Origin: Synaphobranchus kaupii
Taxonomy: Eukaryota > Chordata > Actinopteri > Anguilliformes > Synaphobranchidae
Direction: 5' to 3'
Length of the DNA stretch: 64,000 bases
NCBI GenBank assembly: GCA_029718625.1
Contig: CM056380.1
Coordinates: 115,690,138 to 115,754,137, forward strand
Below the pieces are notes generated by a model. The model was not told the DNA's origin and did no database searches. It worked only from the letters and a program-made list of their open reading frames with translations. The position numbers and the translations under genes are program-made. Positions 36,194 to 46,302 of this stretch are shown here, one piece after another. Numbering within the stretch: the first letter of the stretch is position 1; each line of letters opens with the position of its first letter.

Positions 36194-37003
36194 AGGTTTC
36201 AGCTGCATTGGAATAAGCGCTCGACTACTGGTGAGGCGTTTATTGATTCCGGAGCGGTTGAATCTTTCGTGGATGCTCAATGGGCTAGGGAACAAAATAT
36301 TCCCGTGTACCGTCTCACTCGTCCTCGCTTGGTTAGAGCTCTGGACGGCTGTCCATTGGGTACGGGGACTATCAAAGAGGTTACGGGGTTTTTAAATATG
36401 TTCGCTTCTCACGAAAATCATTCGGAGCGTATCCAGTTTTTTTTGGTTAACTCTCCGGCTTTTCCCTTCATGCTGGGGCATTCGTGGCTGGTGCGGCACA
36501 GCCCTTATATTGATTTAGGTGGGGACAAGACCATTGGGGTCCCCAATGCAGCTCTCATTGCTGGTTATCTGTTCCTCTCGCCTCAGGAGGGCGCAGAGTT
36601 CCCTCTAAACATGATTATGACAGCGACCTGGAGGACACTGAGTCGCTGTCTGACCAGGACAGTTCTGTTCTCTCCTCTGAGGATGAGTGTTTGGCTTGGG
36701 ATTCCCTGGCCGACGGTAACTCCCTTTTGGACGAGGGTTCTCTGGAGGAATTTTCAGATTCGGAGATCAGTTGGGATCCGTTACTGGATTCTCCTTCTAG
36801 TTTGGAGAGTACTAGGTTAGGAGGGACGCTGGAATTTCCTTTCATGTACCTGGCGAGTATTCTGACCTCGCCAAGGTTTTTAGCAGACAACGCGCTTCCG
36901 TCTTGCCAGCTCATAGGCTCTATTACTGCGCTATCAATTTGTACCCCGGCACTGTTCCTCCCACGGGCTCTTTGTACTCCTTATCTGCCCCCGAGAGTGC
37001 GGC
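36194..37003 (+). pseudogene. Gypsy protease and protease-RT linker
   Basis: The plus frame begins within pol and reads TTGEAFIDSGAVESFVDA at about 36224-36280: the DSGA motif is the catalytic site of a retropepsin, which would process the polyprotein. FPFMLGHSWLVRHSPYIDL, typical of the family, follows, then a frame break near 36600. An acidic linker follows in a second frame (36690-36870, rich in Asp, Glu and Ser). Gag and the 5' LTR are absent; the element starts abruptly at about 36190, so it is 5'-truncated or deleted. Confidence 0.85.
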
Positions 37004-37790
37004 TATGAGGGACTATATCAAGGAGTCACTGGATAATGGCTTCGTCAAGCCTTCTACTTCACCAGCAGGGGCCAGATTTTTTTTTGTTAAAAAGAAAGAT
37101 GGGCATTTGAGGCCGTGTATAAACTACCGGGGACTAAATTACATAACTATAAAGAACTGTTACCTGCTTCCGCTTATGAATTCTGCTTTTGAGCGTCTCC
37201 AGGGGGCGTCAGTTTTTTTCCAAACTCGATCTTTGGAACGCATACAACCTGGTGCGCGTCCGGGAGGGTGATGAATGTAAAATGGCTTTTAATACTCATA
37301 ACGGACATTATGAGTACCTAATCATGCCATTCGGGCACACTAGTGCCCCCTCGTTTTTTCAGGCAATTGTTAACGATGTGCTCAAGGAGATGTTAGAGAA
37401 ATTTGTGTTCGTTTATTTAGACGATATCTTGATTTTCTCCACTAGTCTCTCTGGGCATATCATCCACGTCAAACAGGTGTTAAAGAGTCTTTTGGAAGCT
37501 TGATTATTTGTGAAGGCTGAGAAATGTGTTTTTCATATCAACTCAGTCTCTTTTCTGGGGTTCATTGTGGGTGAGGGCAAGGTCCAGATGGATCCCGAGA
37601 AAGTTTTGGCCATGAAGAATTGGCCCACTCCGCTTTCCACAAAACAGGTGCAGCGCTTCCTTGGCTTTGCTCATTTTTACAGACGGTTTATCCGTAATTT
37701 TAGCCTATCACAGCCCTTACAAAAAAGACGTCAAGTTCGCATTTTCACTGGAACCCTAGGGCTGATGCGGACTTTACGGAGCTAAAGAGA
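37004..37790 (+). pseudogene. Gypsy reverse transcriptase
   Basis: Conserved blocks appear in order: [68 protein letters not shown] and [11 protein letters not shown] with the catalytic YLDD at about 37414-37425. The segment [18 protein letters not shown], from the RT connection, follows. A frameshift falls in a T run near 37213, a TGA interrupts at 37501-37503, and the frame shifts again after about 37730. The enzyme would copy element RNA into DNA in cytoplasmic particles; this copy is dead. It is related to, but not the same family copy as, the minus-strand element at 33014-34108. Confidence 0.93.
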
Positions 37791-38230
37791 AGGTTTAATT
37801 CCGAACCCATTCTGGTTACTCCCAACCCCTCCCTCCCCTTTGTGGTAGAGGCGGATGCCTCAGAGTTGGGGGTGGGGGCTATTTTGTGTCAGCATTCTAC
37901 GCTAGATCGCAAGATGCACCCATGTGCGTTTTTCTCTCGTGCCTTAACACAGGCCGAGAGAAATTATAACGTTGGGGATCAGGAGCTGCTGGTGGTTAAA
38001 CTGGCATTAAAGGAGTGGCTTCATTGGCTAGAGGGTGCGGAGCACCCTTTTACTGTCTGGAGTGATCATAAAAATTTAGTATATGTTCAGCAACCAAGAT
38101 GCGTAATTCCCGGCAGGCCCGTTGGACATTGGACATTTTTTACCCCGTTTAATTTTTTAATCACGTATCGACCCTCTGTCCCATCTCTACGACCACGCTG
38201 ATAGGGATCCGACTCCGGAACCTATTCTGC
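37791..38230 (+). pseudogene. Gypsy RNase H domain
   Basis: The frame at 37842 reads VEADASELGVGAILCQ, containing the first catalytic Asp, then FFSRALTQAERNYNVGDQEL with the usual Glu, and LKEWLHWLEGAEHPFTVWSD. RNase H removes the RNA strand during reverse transcription. The frame is lost near 38130-38200, before the tether to integrase. Confidence 0.9.
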
Positions 38231-39254
38231 CAGCTGCTCAGATCTTGGCCCCAGTTATGTGGGAAATAGAGGTGGCGGTCCAGAGGGCTTTGCAATCTGT
38301 TCCAGGTCCTGGTGGGCCCTCCTCATTGCCTGTTTGTTCCTCCGTGGCTTAGGTCTCGGGTTCTCCTATGGGGTCATTCCTCTCAGCTGGCTCTCCCCAA
38401 ATTTCCTTCAGCCCCCGAGACCACTCAGTTAATGGTGGATCACGTCTTTAGGGTTCATGGTCTACCCCAAGACGTGGTTTCAGATCGGGGTCCGCAATTC
38501 GTTGCCCAATTTTGGCGTTCATTTTGCGCTCAGTTGGGGGCGACCGTTAGTCTCCGAATGAAAACCCGAGGATAAACTAACGGCCAGACGGAAAGTACCA
38601 ACCAGACACTGGAGAACACTCTCCGATGCCTGGCTGCCTCCAAACTCACCTTTTGGAGTTGCCATCTCACCTAGGCAAAGTATGCGCACAACACCCTGCG
38701 CAACACTTCCACAGGTCTTTCTCCGTTTGAAGCTCAGTTGGGGTACCAACCTCCTTTGTTTCCCGAGCTGGAAAGAAATGTGGAGGTTCCGTCTGCAGGC
38801 TCTTTTGTCTGGAGGTGTCGAGCAGTTTAGAGACGCGTCCGGGCGTCGCTTTTGCACGCTACGGCTAGACAAAAGGTTTCGGCCGACAAATATCATCGTT
38901 CCGCTCCCTCCTATCAGGTGGGCCAACGGGTTTGGCTTTCCACGCAGGACCTTCCGTTGTGGGTGGAATCTCGCAAACTTGTCATGGTGCGATTGCAGCT
39001 TTCGCACTGTATGCGCACTCACCCTACATTCCACGTATCCCAGTTGAAACCGGTGCTTGTGAGCTCTCTGGCTTTTGCGGACAAACCACCGCCTCCCCCC
39101 CGATTCCTGGAGGGAGGTCCGGTGTATACTGTTCAACGCATTATGGCCGAGAGACGTGTGGGCCAGAGAGAAGGTGTCCAGTTTCTCGTTGACTGGGAGG
39201 GTTATGGTCCGGAGGAGCGGTGCTGAGTTCCCTCTAGGAACATCGTGGACCCAG
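38231..39254 (+). pseudogene. Gypsy integrase and chromodomain with internal deletion
   Basis: After the RNase H tail, the sequence jumps from [16 protein letters not shown] directly to [19 protein letters not shown] at about 38390. The zinc-binding domain and the first half of the catalytic core, including the first Asp, are therefore deleted. The second Asp remains ([14 protein letters not shown]). A TAA near 38574 falls just before the block that holds the catalytic Glu. The C-terminal domain follows in changing frames, then a chromodomain at about 39115-39226 ([16 protein letters not shown]) lacking its last tryptophans. It is inactive. Confidence 0.9.
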
Positions 39255-39324
39255 AACTTATAAGGTCCTTCCGCAGAGATGGTCTTGAAGGATCATCTGA
39301 GGTTGTCCCTTAGAGGGGCGGTCC

Positions 39325-40183
39325 TGTCATGGTTTGGCAGTCCTTTGTTCCATCTCTGTGGACGTTATTCTTTGGAGCTGTAAGCAAGCGTTCCGGCTTC
39401 ACTTTTCTGCCGTCTGCCCCTCCCGGTGATTACCTGGCCCACCTGTTCCTCGTTTCTCGTGGGCTTTTTAAGCATGCTGTTTCCGCCTTCTGGTGCTTGT
39501 GTGCATTTGTTGCCACATTCACCAAGCCAGGTAAAGGTATAGCCGGGAGACTGAATTATTGTCTTTGATAATCACTCAGGAACTTCCTAGAGTATAGGTT
39601 AGATTCCTTCTTACTCTAGTTTCTGTTTCTTTTCTTTTAGTTCTCTTCTCTTTGTTTAGTCTCTTACTTGTGTCAGAGCTAGAGGCTTGCTACCTGCTTA
39701 TTTTCTCACTCTGCTTATTTCTGCAAGTTCACCCATTTAGTGGATTGTTATTATTTTGGCTTATGCCGGGACTATCTCCCTTTGTTTTTGCATCTGGTTG
39801 TTATTCGAGTTGCGCCCAGAGCTATTGGGGTTGTTTTCTGTTTTCGGTACTTTACGGGATTATTATCCCTCTCAGTTAATCTCTCTACTTGAGTTTACGA
39901 GTATCGTCCTGTTTTAATAAAGGACATTTCATTTTGTTTGTTTGAATGGGAGTTTTTTTGTCTTCCTTTTGTTTATTTTTCTTATTGAGTGTTATTCACT
40001 TTTCGTGGATAATTTTTCGAATGCGAGTGGAGAATGTGAGGGATTGGTTGAGGGATAATAGGGGAGACAAAGAGGAAATGAGCAGGGAAATCACGTCCAG
40101 CCTGCACGACACAAAAAGAGAAATGAGGTAAAAAGAAAGACATGACATGGAAAGGAAAGGAAGGGAAACGGTGGACGTAACAC
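39325..40183 (+). mobile_element. 3' LTR of the plus-strand Gypsy element
   Basis: Pol ends with TAG near 39313, followed by the polypurine tract AGAGGGGCGG and then TGTCATGG at 39325. AATAAAGG near 39916 is the poly(A) signal. The LTR end is ambiguous: CATGACA at 40141-40147 mirrors the start, while CGTAACA at 40183 abuts the next repeat. No second LTR is present, so length and age cannot be measured. Confidence 0.75.
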
Positions 40184-40187
40184 CACC

Positions 40188-40430
40188 ATGGTGGAAAAGC
40201 AGGCTTGTGAAGGGAATGGGATATGACAGTTTGATTGATTTATTGCATGTCACGCCCAAGACACACCTATAATTAATGAAGAGACTAGGTTTATCCCATT
40301 TGCATGTTGCGCCATGCTTAGCGCTCAAAAAACACGCTGTCAAACTAGTAAAAGTGGACTTGGACATGCCCTAAATGCTCTTTATGCCATGCATTTAGAC
40401 AAAGCGTTAAGATCGCCAAGATAGAGCTCC
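40188..40430. mobile_element. Harbinger-like element, right-end fragment (copy 3)
   Basis: Matches 6515-6744: GGTGGAAAAGCAGGCTT, CACGCCCAAGACACACCTAT and the terminal GATCGCCAAGATAG are shared. The end is degenerate (AGAGCTCC instead of GGGCCC). Confidence 0.8.
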
Positions 40431-40858
40431 TAGTGTTCCAGAACACTCTCGCATTGAATGAGTTAACCTGAGATGTCAGAATCTATAATCTTCCTCTTCC
40501 TATTCTTTGAAGACAGTGCCCCAGTTTTGGTGCGCTAAACAGAAACCATTCAAACTTTTCACATGCACTTTTTTTGGTACATTTGGCAATCAGAATTGAA
40601 AGAAGGTGCTGAACCATTGCGAGCTTGTTAAGCAAGTATACTATGAAATCAATTCTATAAAATCCATTTAAAGGTCACAGGAAGCCAACGTTATGCAGAC
40701 AGCATAGGTGTAATAGAGCTCTTTTTTTGCTTTGCAACCCATTAAAAGCATCTCTGTCTTAGCATCATTCAGTTTCAGTAAAATCTTGCTCATCCACTCA
40801 CTGACAGAGGATGAGCTGCGAGCACTGGAGTGGTTTAGCTCAAATTATATACGTATAT
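40431..40858. other. No recognised feature
   Basis: Unassigned sequence between the Harbinger-like fragment and the next element. Confidence 0.4.
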
Positions 40859-41084
40859 GGGCCTCATTCATAAAATGTGTGCAGAACGAATTTGTGCATA
40901 AATTGCTCGTATTCATCAAAGTTTTCCTATCTGAGATTTGTTTGTACGTACGAACAAACTTTACACCTGCTCAGGACCATGCATACTGCATTTGTAATTT
41001 CAAAATGTAAATGTAGCTTCTGAATATCAGTTAGAATATTTATTTATTTTTAAGCAGTGCTGCCGCTTCTATACGTGACGTGTG

Positions 41085-41112
41085 TCCGTCCGTCCGTCCG
41101 TCCATCCGTTCG
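41085..41112. repeat. CGTC tetranucleotide microsatellite
   Basis: Runs of GTCC/CGTC units passing into ATCC and TTCG variants. Confidence 0.9.
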
Positions 41113-41226
41113 TAGCATGAGATTTAAACCAATCAGGAGTCGCCTATGCGTCACATGCCCGGCAATACAATAGTAGCTTGAGAAAAGCATGCCCAGCTTC
41201 AGACAGCTCTATCTCAAAAGATATAC

Positions 41227-41623
41227 ATGTCACAGCTTTGCTATTCACACCGTAGGAATCCTGGGAACCAGATGCACATCTCTATATAATATGTCTTTTG
41301 TAGCTTAAAAACTGTAGTCGTGGTCACAAGTTAGAAAATGGGTTTGAAATAGAAATTACCAGCTGCCGCTAGAGTGGAGTTTTGAACATTCCACCATTTG
41401 TGTGAATGGGGAGCATGGTTTTCAAACAACACTGAATATTTTATAAACTAAAAATGTCACAGCTTAGATATTTACACTGTAGGAATCCTGGGAACCACAT
41501 GAACATTTTGATACATATTATGTCTGTGTACCTTAAAAATTGTAGTCATCATCACAAGTTAGAAAATGGCTTTGAAATTGAAATTACCAACTGCCGCTAG
41601 AGTGGAGTTTTGAACATTCCACC
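41227..41623. repeat. Direct duplication, two about 170-bp copies 227 bp apart
   Basis: 41227-41395 and 41454-41623 align throughout, each running from ATGTCACAGCTT through GGAATCCTGGGAACCA and TGCCGCTAGAGTGGAGTTTT to GAACATTCCACC. The 58-base spacer is present only once. Confidence 0.85.
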
Positions 41624-42262
41624 TGTTAGCAAGGTGAGTCGCCGTAGCAACCCCCCGAAGCGAAATCAATACAAAATCTACCACCAGTGTTCTGCTGGAC
41701 CCAGTCAGTTATGGAACAGTCCAACAATCCATGCACCCTCTTGTTGAGTTTGGAATTCAATTGTTATTGTTCAAATAATAACTGTAATCTTTCCTGTTTG
41801 TTATCAGAGTATATTGCGTATGTAAATAAATATCACCAAACCAGAGGCCATTGCTTTTGTACATGTAAACAACACACACATTTTCTATTGCATTTTTTAA
41901 ATATGATTGCTCATAAACGTGCACCGCTTACTTCACCACCTGGGTGTGATTTTTTATTTTCTGTTAAATTCACAAGGCTAAATGTAGCCTTTGAAATGCA
42001 CAATGCAAACGTAATAAATGACGATTGTAAAAAAAACAAACACTTTAGATTATGCCTATTAATCAATTGTAGGCTATGAACATTTTTAATTAGACCCATA
42101 ACGTAAGGAATGTTCCGAGTACTATTTTTCTAAATCGATAAGATTTAAGTGCTATATGATGTTAAATATGCTATTTAAAACACACATTTAACCAATTGCC
42201 TTAAATTGGCTCACAAGTGTGTACCCAGCATTGAATCTTGTCAACCTGCCCAATATTTTCAG

Positions 42263-42491
42263 TGCTCTAGACTGCACACACATGCATCAAGGCTCCATTT
42301 GATGATGCGTTTGCGTATATGAATAGAAAGGGCCATCACTCTATCAATGTGCAGCTCATATGCAATGTGAAATGTATGTTGCTCAATGTCGTAGCCCGGT
42401 GGCCTGATGGGACCCACAGCTTCATGCTGTGGGGCAGTTCAGTTGGCACTCGTTTGGAGAACGGTGCTGTGAGAGACGGCTGGCTTATTGG
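42263..42491 (+). pseudogene. Harbinger transposase, catalytic exon
   Basis: Preceded by a good acceptor (AATATTTTCAG). The start reads ALDCTHM, holding the first catalytic Asp. After a frameshift near 42290 it reads MNRKGHHSINVQLICNVKCM, then VVARWPDGTHSFMLWGSSVG, ending GAVRDGWLI at a GTAAG donor. These blocks are diagnostic of PIF/Harbinger (HARBI1-like) transposases. Family members have THDSF with the second catalytic Asp; this copy reads THSF, so that Asp codon is deleted. The intact enzyme would cut the element's ends in the nucleus; this one cannot. Confidence 0.9.
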
Positions 42492-42549
42492 TAAGAATAT
42501 ATTTGTCAAATGTCTTTTTACTGTCATGTATTTAGGATCAGAGTATATA

Positions 42550-43746
42550 CAGTGCACTCCAAAAGTGTTAGGACAGTGACACAGTCAGAGTTATGACACT
42601 TTTCTTGTTGTTTTGGCTCTGCACTCCAGCACATTGGATTTGAAATGGAACAGTGACTATGAGGTTAAACTGCAGACTTTCAGCTTTAATTTGAGGGTTT
42701 TTACATCCGTATCGGGTGAACCGTGTAGCAATTGTACCCATTTTTACACATAGTCCCCCCATTTTAAGGCACCACATGTAATTGGACAAATTAACATAAA
42801 GCTAAATAAAGTCATCATATTTAATATTTGGTTGCATATCCTTTGCATACCATGACTTCCTGATGTCTGTGACCCAATAGTCTCGCGAAGAGACTATTCT
42901 AGTCTCGTGATGAACACAAAGTCTGGTCCATAGACTTGCTTAACGTGGTAAAGAGCCACCCACTTTGACAAGATGGTGCATTTGATTGACATGCAAGATA
43001 ACCAACCACAGACCGTCTATGTTCCGTGACGTATTGAGGCGCTACAGAGGGCGGTCGATTCAGAAACAGCACTACAAGAAAAACAGACCTGCATGAAACA
43101 AATGTGATGTACTAAAATGGCACGGCGATCTCCATTAAAACAGTCTATCACACCGAAGAAAGATACAGAACCTGACCTGATCGGACCTTCTTAGACATCT
43201 TTGTAAACATTAATGTAAACTAATATTAAAACAAATGTTCACACTAGCAAGCGGTTCACACATGCAGAGCATAGAACCGGTCGTTTTATCCGTTTGCCCT
43301 GTAATTAACAATTTAGGCTAACGAGTAACGTTAGCTGGCTAGCTGACTAAAACATTGTAACATATTCGAGACTGTTTCCATTGTAGTTGAAATAAGAAAA
43401 TTATATCTTACCATTGCACTACGGCGTGCACTTCAAACGAGCCTAAACCATCACTCTGCTGCCAGATATGCAGTAGATATGGATGGATCACTTTGACGAG
43501 TTCAATAGGACAATGAGTCAGGAGAAACTAGATGACCATTGATGCCATAAAATGGGGGGACTATGTGTAAAAATGCCTACAATTGCTACACGGTTACCTA
43601 ATATGGATGTAAAAACCCTCAAATTAAAGCTGAAAGTCTGCACTTCAACCTCATGGTCATTGTTCCATTTCAAACTCGATGTGCTGGAGTACAGAGCCAA
43701 AAAAAACAAAAATCTTTCACTGTCTTAACACTTTTGGAGTGCACTG
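42550..43746. mobile_element. Tc1-type MITE inside the Harbinger intron
   Basis: Ends CAGTGCACTCCAAAAGTGTT and inverse, flanked by TA (42548-42549, 43747-43748). Arms of over 300 bases match the family at 8468-9562. It sits between the two Harbinger transposase exons. Its centre carries an extra segment at 42889-43440. Confidence 0.85.
42889..43440. mobile_element. Insertion within the MITE, starts with a hairpin
   Basis: Absent from the related MITE at 8468-9562. It begins TAGTCTCGCGAAGAGACTA, a 7-bp stem with 5-base loop, followed soon by another TAGTCTCG. No coding frame or matching opposite end recognised. Confidence 0.5.
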
Positions 43747-43777
43747 TAGATGCCTAACTACCTCTTTCCATCATTGG

Positions 43778-44013
43778 GCGACAGGGGTTACCTGCTTAAG
43801 CCGTGGCTGACTCCATTACAATGAGGCACACACCATCACCCGGTCTGTCATCCAGTGCACCAACAGCCTGTTGAAGGGGCGATGGCTGTGCGTGAGCACA
43901 ACAGTCGCCACCCTTTTCTACAAACCTGAGAAGGTGTGCAAAATAATATTGCCCTGCTGTGTCCTGCACAAAATAGAATATGAAAACGAGACATCTCCAA
44001 TTCACGTGAACTA
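43778..44013 (+). pseudogene. Harbinger transposase, C-terminal exon
   Basis: Reads DRGYLLKPWLTP, then after a one-base shift YNEAHTITRSVIQCTNSLLK, GRWLCVSTTVATLF and YKPEKVCKIILPCCVLHKIE. Relatives have VIERT, where Glu completes the Asp-Asp-Glu triad; here it is VIQCT, so the Glu is replaced by Gln. The expected acceptor before the first codon is GG rather than AG (CATTGG), so splicing would also fail. The overlapping minus-strand frames here are shadows. Confidence 0.88.
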
Positions 44014-44809
44014 GGGCTGCTGTCGGATAAACCACCACTCAAACTGGCCAATGTGGCCACAATTACAACACGCCAGCAAGTAAGAGGGATTCTAAAATAA
44101 GATATGTGATTATTCGATTTCAAACCACCTCTCACCCGCACAGAACACCAACAAAATGATTATATGAATACCTTTTCATTTATTTACAGGCAGCGAGAAA
44201 GACAGTGTTGCTTGGCAGATGTAGCCAATGCGCTTTTCCAATGCAGACTTGTATAACCTTGGCCACCTCCTGTAGCTGTGGTGCCTTTGTACGCAGCTAT
44301 GTGTGTTTCTTCACCTCAAATTTAATGTCAATCCATTTTTATTTTTATTTTTATTCCTTTACTACTTTAACAGTTGGTCTCATGGTTGATCCTGCATTGA
44401 TGGCACATGTTATCTCCTGTCAGGCCTTTACTTTACCAGTTCCTATGACAACGGTACTGACAATACTAAATAAATGTTTTTTCCTTGACTGAACATCTGC
44501 TAATAAAAAGTGTCGAATAATTATTTCTTTTGCTTTTTCTGGGCCATTTTGACTTTGTATGCATCTATAAATGCATTTTTCAACCAACATATCTGGTAGT
44601 TGCTAATAGGTAGGGTAGGTAGAATTTAGGCTAATCGCAAAATGATTTGCATAATTTACAATGAATCGGAATGTATGAACATATGCACGGAATACGAACA
44701 AATCTGCCTTTCCCACACGGTTTGATGAATCCTGAGTAAATATTTTGTACAAACGTGTTGTATGCAGAAAAGTACAAACACATTTAGGAACGTTTCATGA
44801 ATGAGGCCC

Positions 44810-46214
44810 ATTGTATGTCATCCTCATGACAATAAAAAACGATGACATATGATATTGCCCAGTGGGATTATGTACAAAGAAAACAAAAGCCCAATAATAC
44901 TTCCCTGTGCAGTTCCGCAGATAATGTGTAATTGCACTGACACATGGTCACCCAATTTCACAAAACGTATCCCATTATACAGAACTAGTTAAGAACACTG
45001 CCGCAAAAATTTTAGAAGTTGTAGTCCAACATTAATATCTAGATGAAAGTGAATTTGGGTTCTGGGTTCCAAATTCAGTTTTTTCACTTGCTAAAATTCA
45101 TTATTTATGATACTCACAGTGTGTGAGGTAGCCATCTGTATACACTTTTTCTTTTTATCCCCTTGTTTCTAAGAGAAACCATTTTGCTATAAAACTTGTG
45201 ATACTTTATTAACTCAGAGGAAACCAAGGATGGGCTATTTTTATGGCATGACCTCTTGAGAATTTGCATTAAAGCAAGTTACAGGTTTTATATTGTTGGC
45301 ACAATTAACTTGCTAGCCTGCCTCACTCACCTTATATGTGTATGAAACTTTGGTGGGACAGCTGCTTAAGAACAGCTGTATGGCAGAGCGGTCAAAGAAC
45401 TGGGCTTTTATAGAGAGGATGGCAGGACTGATAATGCAGTTAGTTTATGATGAGAGGCTGATAACTGATAAAGAGAAACTAAAGGGATATTTCACCCAAA
45501 AATCTAAATTTCACAATTTTCCAATTATATTGAGTGTTATCGATCCATCCAAATGTTTTTTTTTTTGTAAAACATTTACAGTTTTTGTACACCAATGAGA
45601 GATTTTTTTCAGCTATATTGGAGTCATTAAAATACTGCAAATTCAAACCGCATCAAAATTGCCTTGTTTCGTCACATAATCCCACAATGAGAATTTATTT
45701 TAAACTTGTTCTTTGATTATGTTATATTTTGTTAAATTAATAAAAACAGTGAGGATTATAATGTTGGAGGCAAGCAAACAGATGTGTGTTGAGGCGTAAT
45801 GTAATTGCAATAAGTAATTGCTTTGGATTAGAGTGCCTGCTAGAAATGACTGTGTGTCAATGTAGATCACATTCTTTTCTGTAATATATCGCTGTTTTTT
45901 TACACCTGCGCACAGTACTCAACCTGAACTTCTATAGTCTAAATCAACTTTATGAAGATACAGTTGGATATGGGTGATTGCAAAATACTTATAAAGCCAG
46001 TCTTGAAGTTTTATGGCTTTTATGGCTCCAAAATTTACATTCAGCCTGAAATATCCTCAGTTATGAAATGGGGGGAATCCTGTGAATTAGTGCTGAATGA
46101 CAATCGTTCTCTCCTCGCTCCTAGCTGTACTAATGCAGCTAATGCAGCTGAGAGAAAGTCAAGTTTGGGTGCTGCTTCTGACGAGGTGCTGCTATCACTG
46201 CAGCTCAGCCAAAA
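44810..46214. other. Unassigned DNA
   Basis: AAAGGGATATTTCACCCAAA at about 45480 resembles the end of a fish TTAA-type transposon, but no partner end was identified. Open frames at 45338-45716 contain this repeat and are not supported as genes. Confidence 0.35.
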
Positions 46215-46302
46215 TCTCACAGACTGCACTGCTGTCAACACAAAGTTCCCAGACTGCACTGCAGTCCAGACAGAGCTCCCAGACTGTACTGCTGTCATCT
46301 TT
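46215..46302. repeat. Short minisatellite, about 27-bp unit, three copies
   Basis: Three diverged copies of CAGACTGCACTGCTGTC spaced about 27 bases apart. In the plus frame they encode repeated DCTAV units, but no wider gene context supports coding. Confidence 0.7.

Larger units (their letters stand above)
40859..44809 (+). mobile_element. PIF/Harbinger transposon with decayed transposase
   Basis: GGGCCTCATTCAT at 40859 and its inverse ending at 44809 form the terminal repeats, with related subterminal CAAA/ACGAA(C/T) motifs. Plus-strand transposase exons lie at 42263-42491 and about 43778-44013. The 4-kb body also holds a CGTC microsatellite, a 227-base-spaced duplication and a Tc1 MITE in the transposase intron. 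A clean 3-bp duplication is not visible (TAT on the left, ATT on the right), so flanks have mutated or the ends are off by a base. Confidence 0.8.

Noticed and set aside
38519..39136. 205-codon minus-strand frame
   Set aside because: Antisense shadow of the plus-strand Gypsy integrase and chromodomain.
45480..45740. AAAGGGATATTTCACCC as the end of a TTAA-type transposon
   Set aside because: The opposite end could not be identified, so no element is called.
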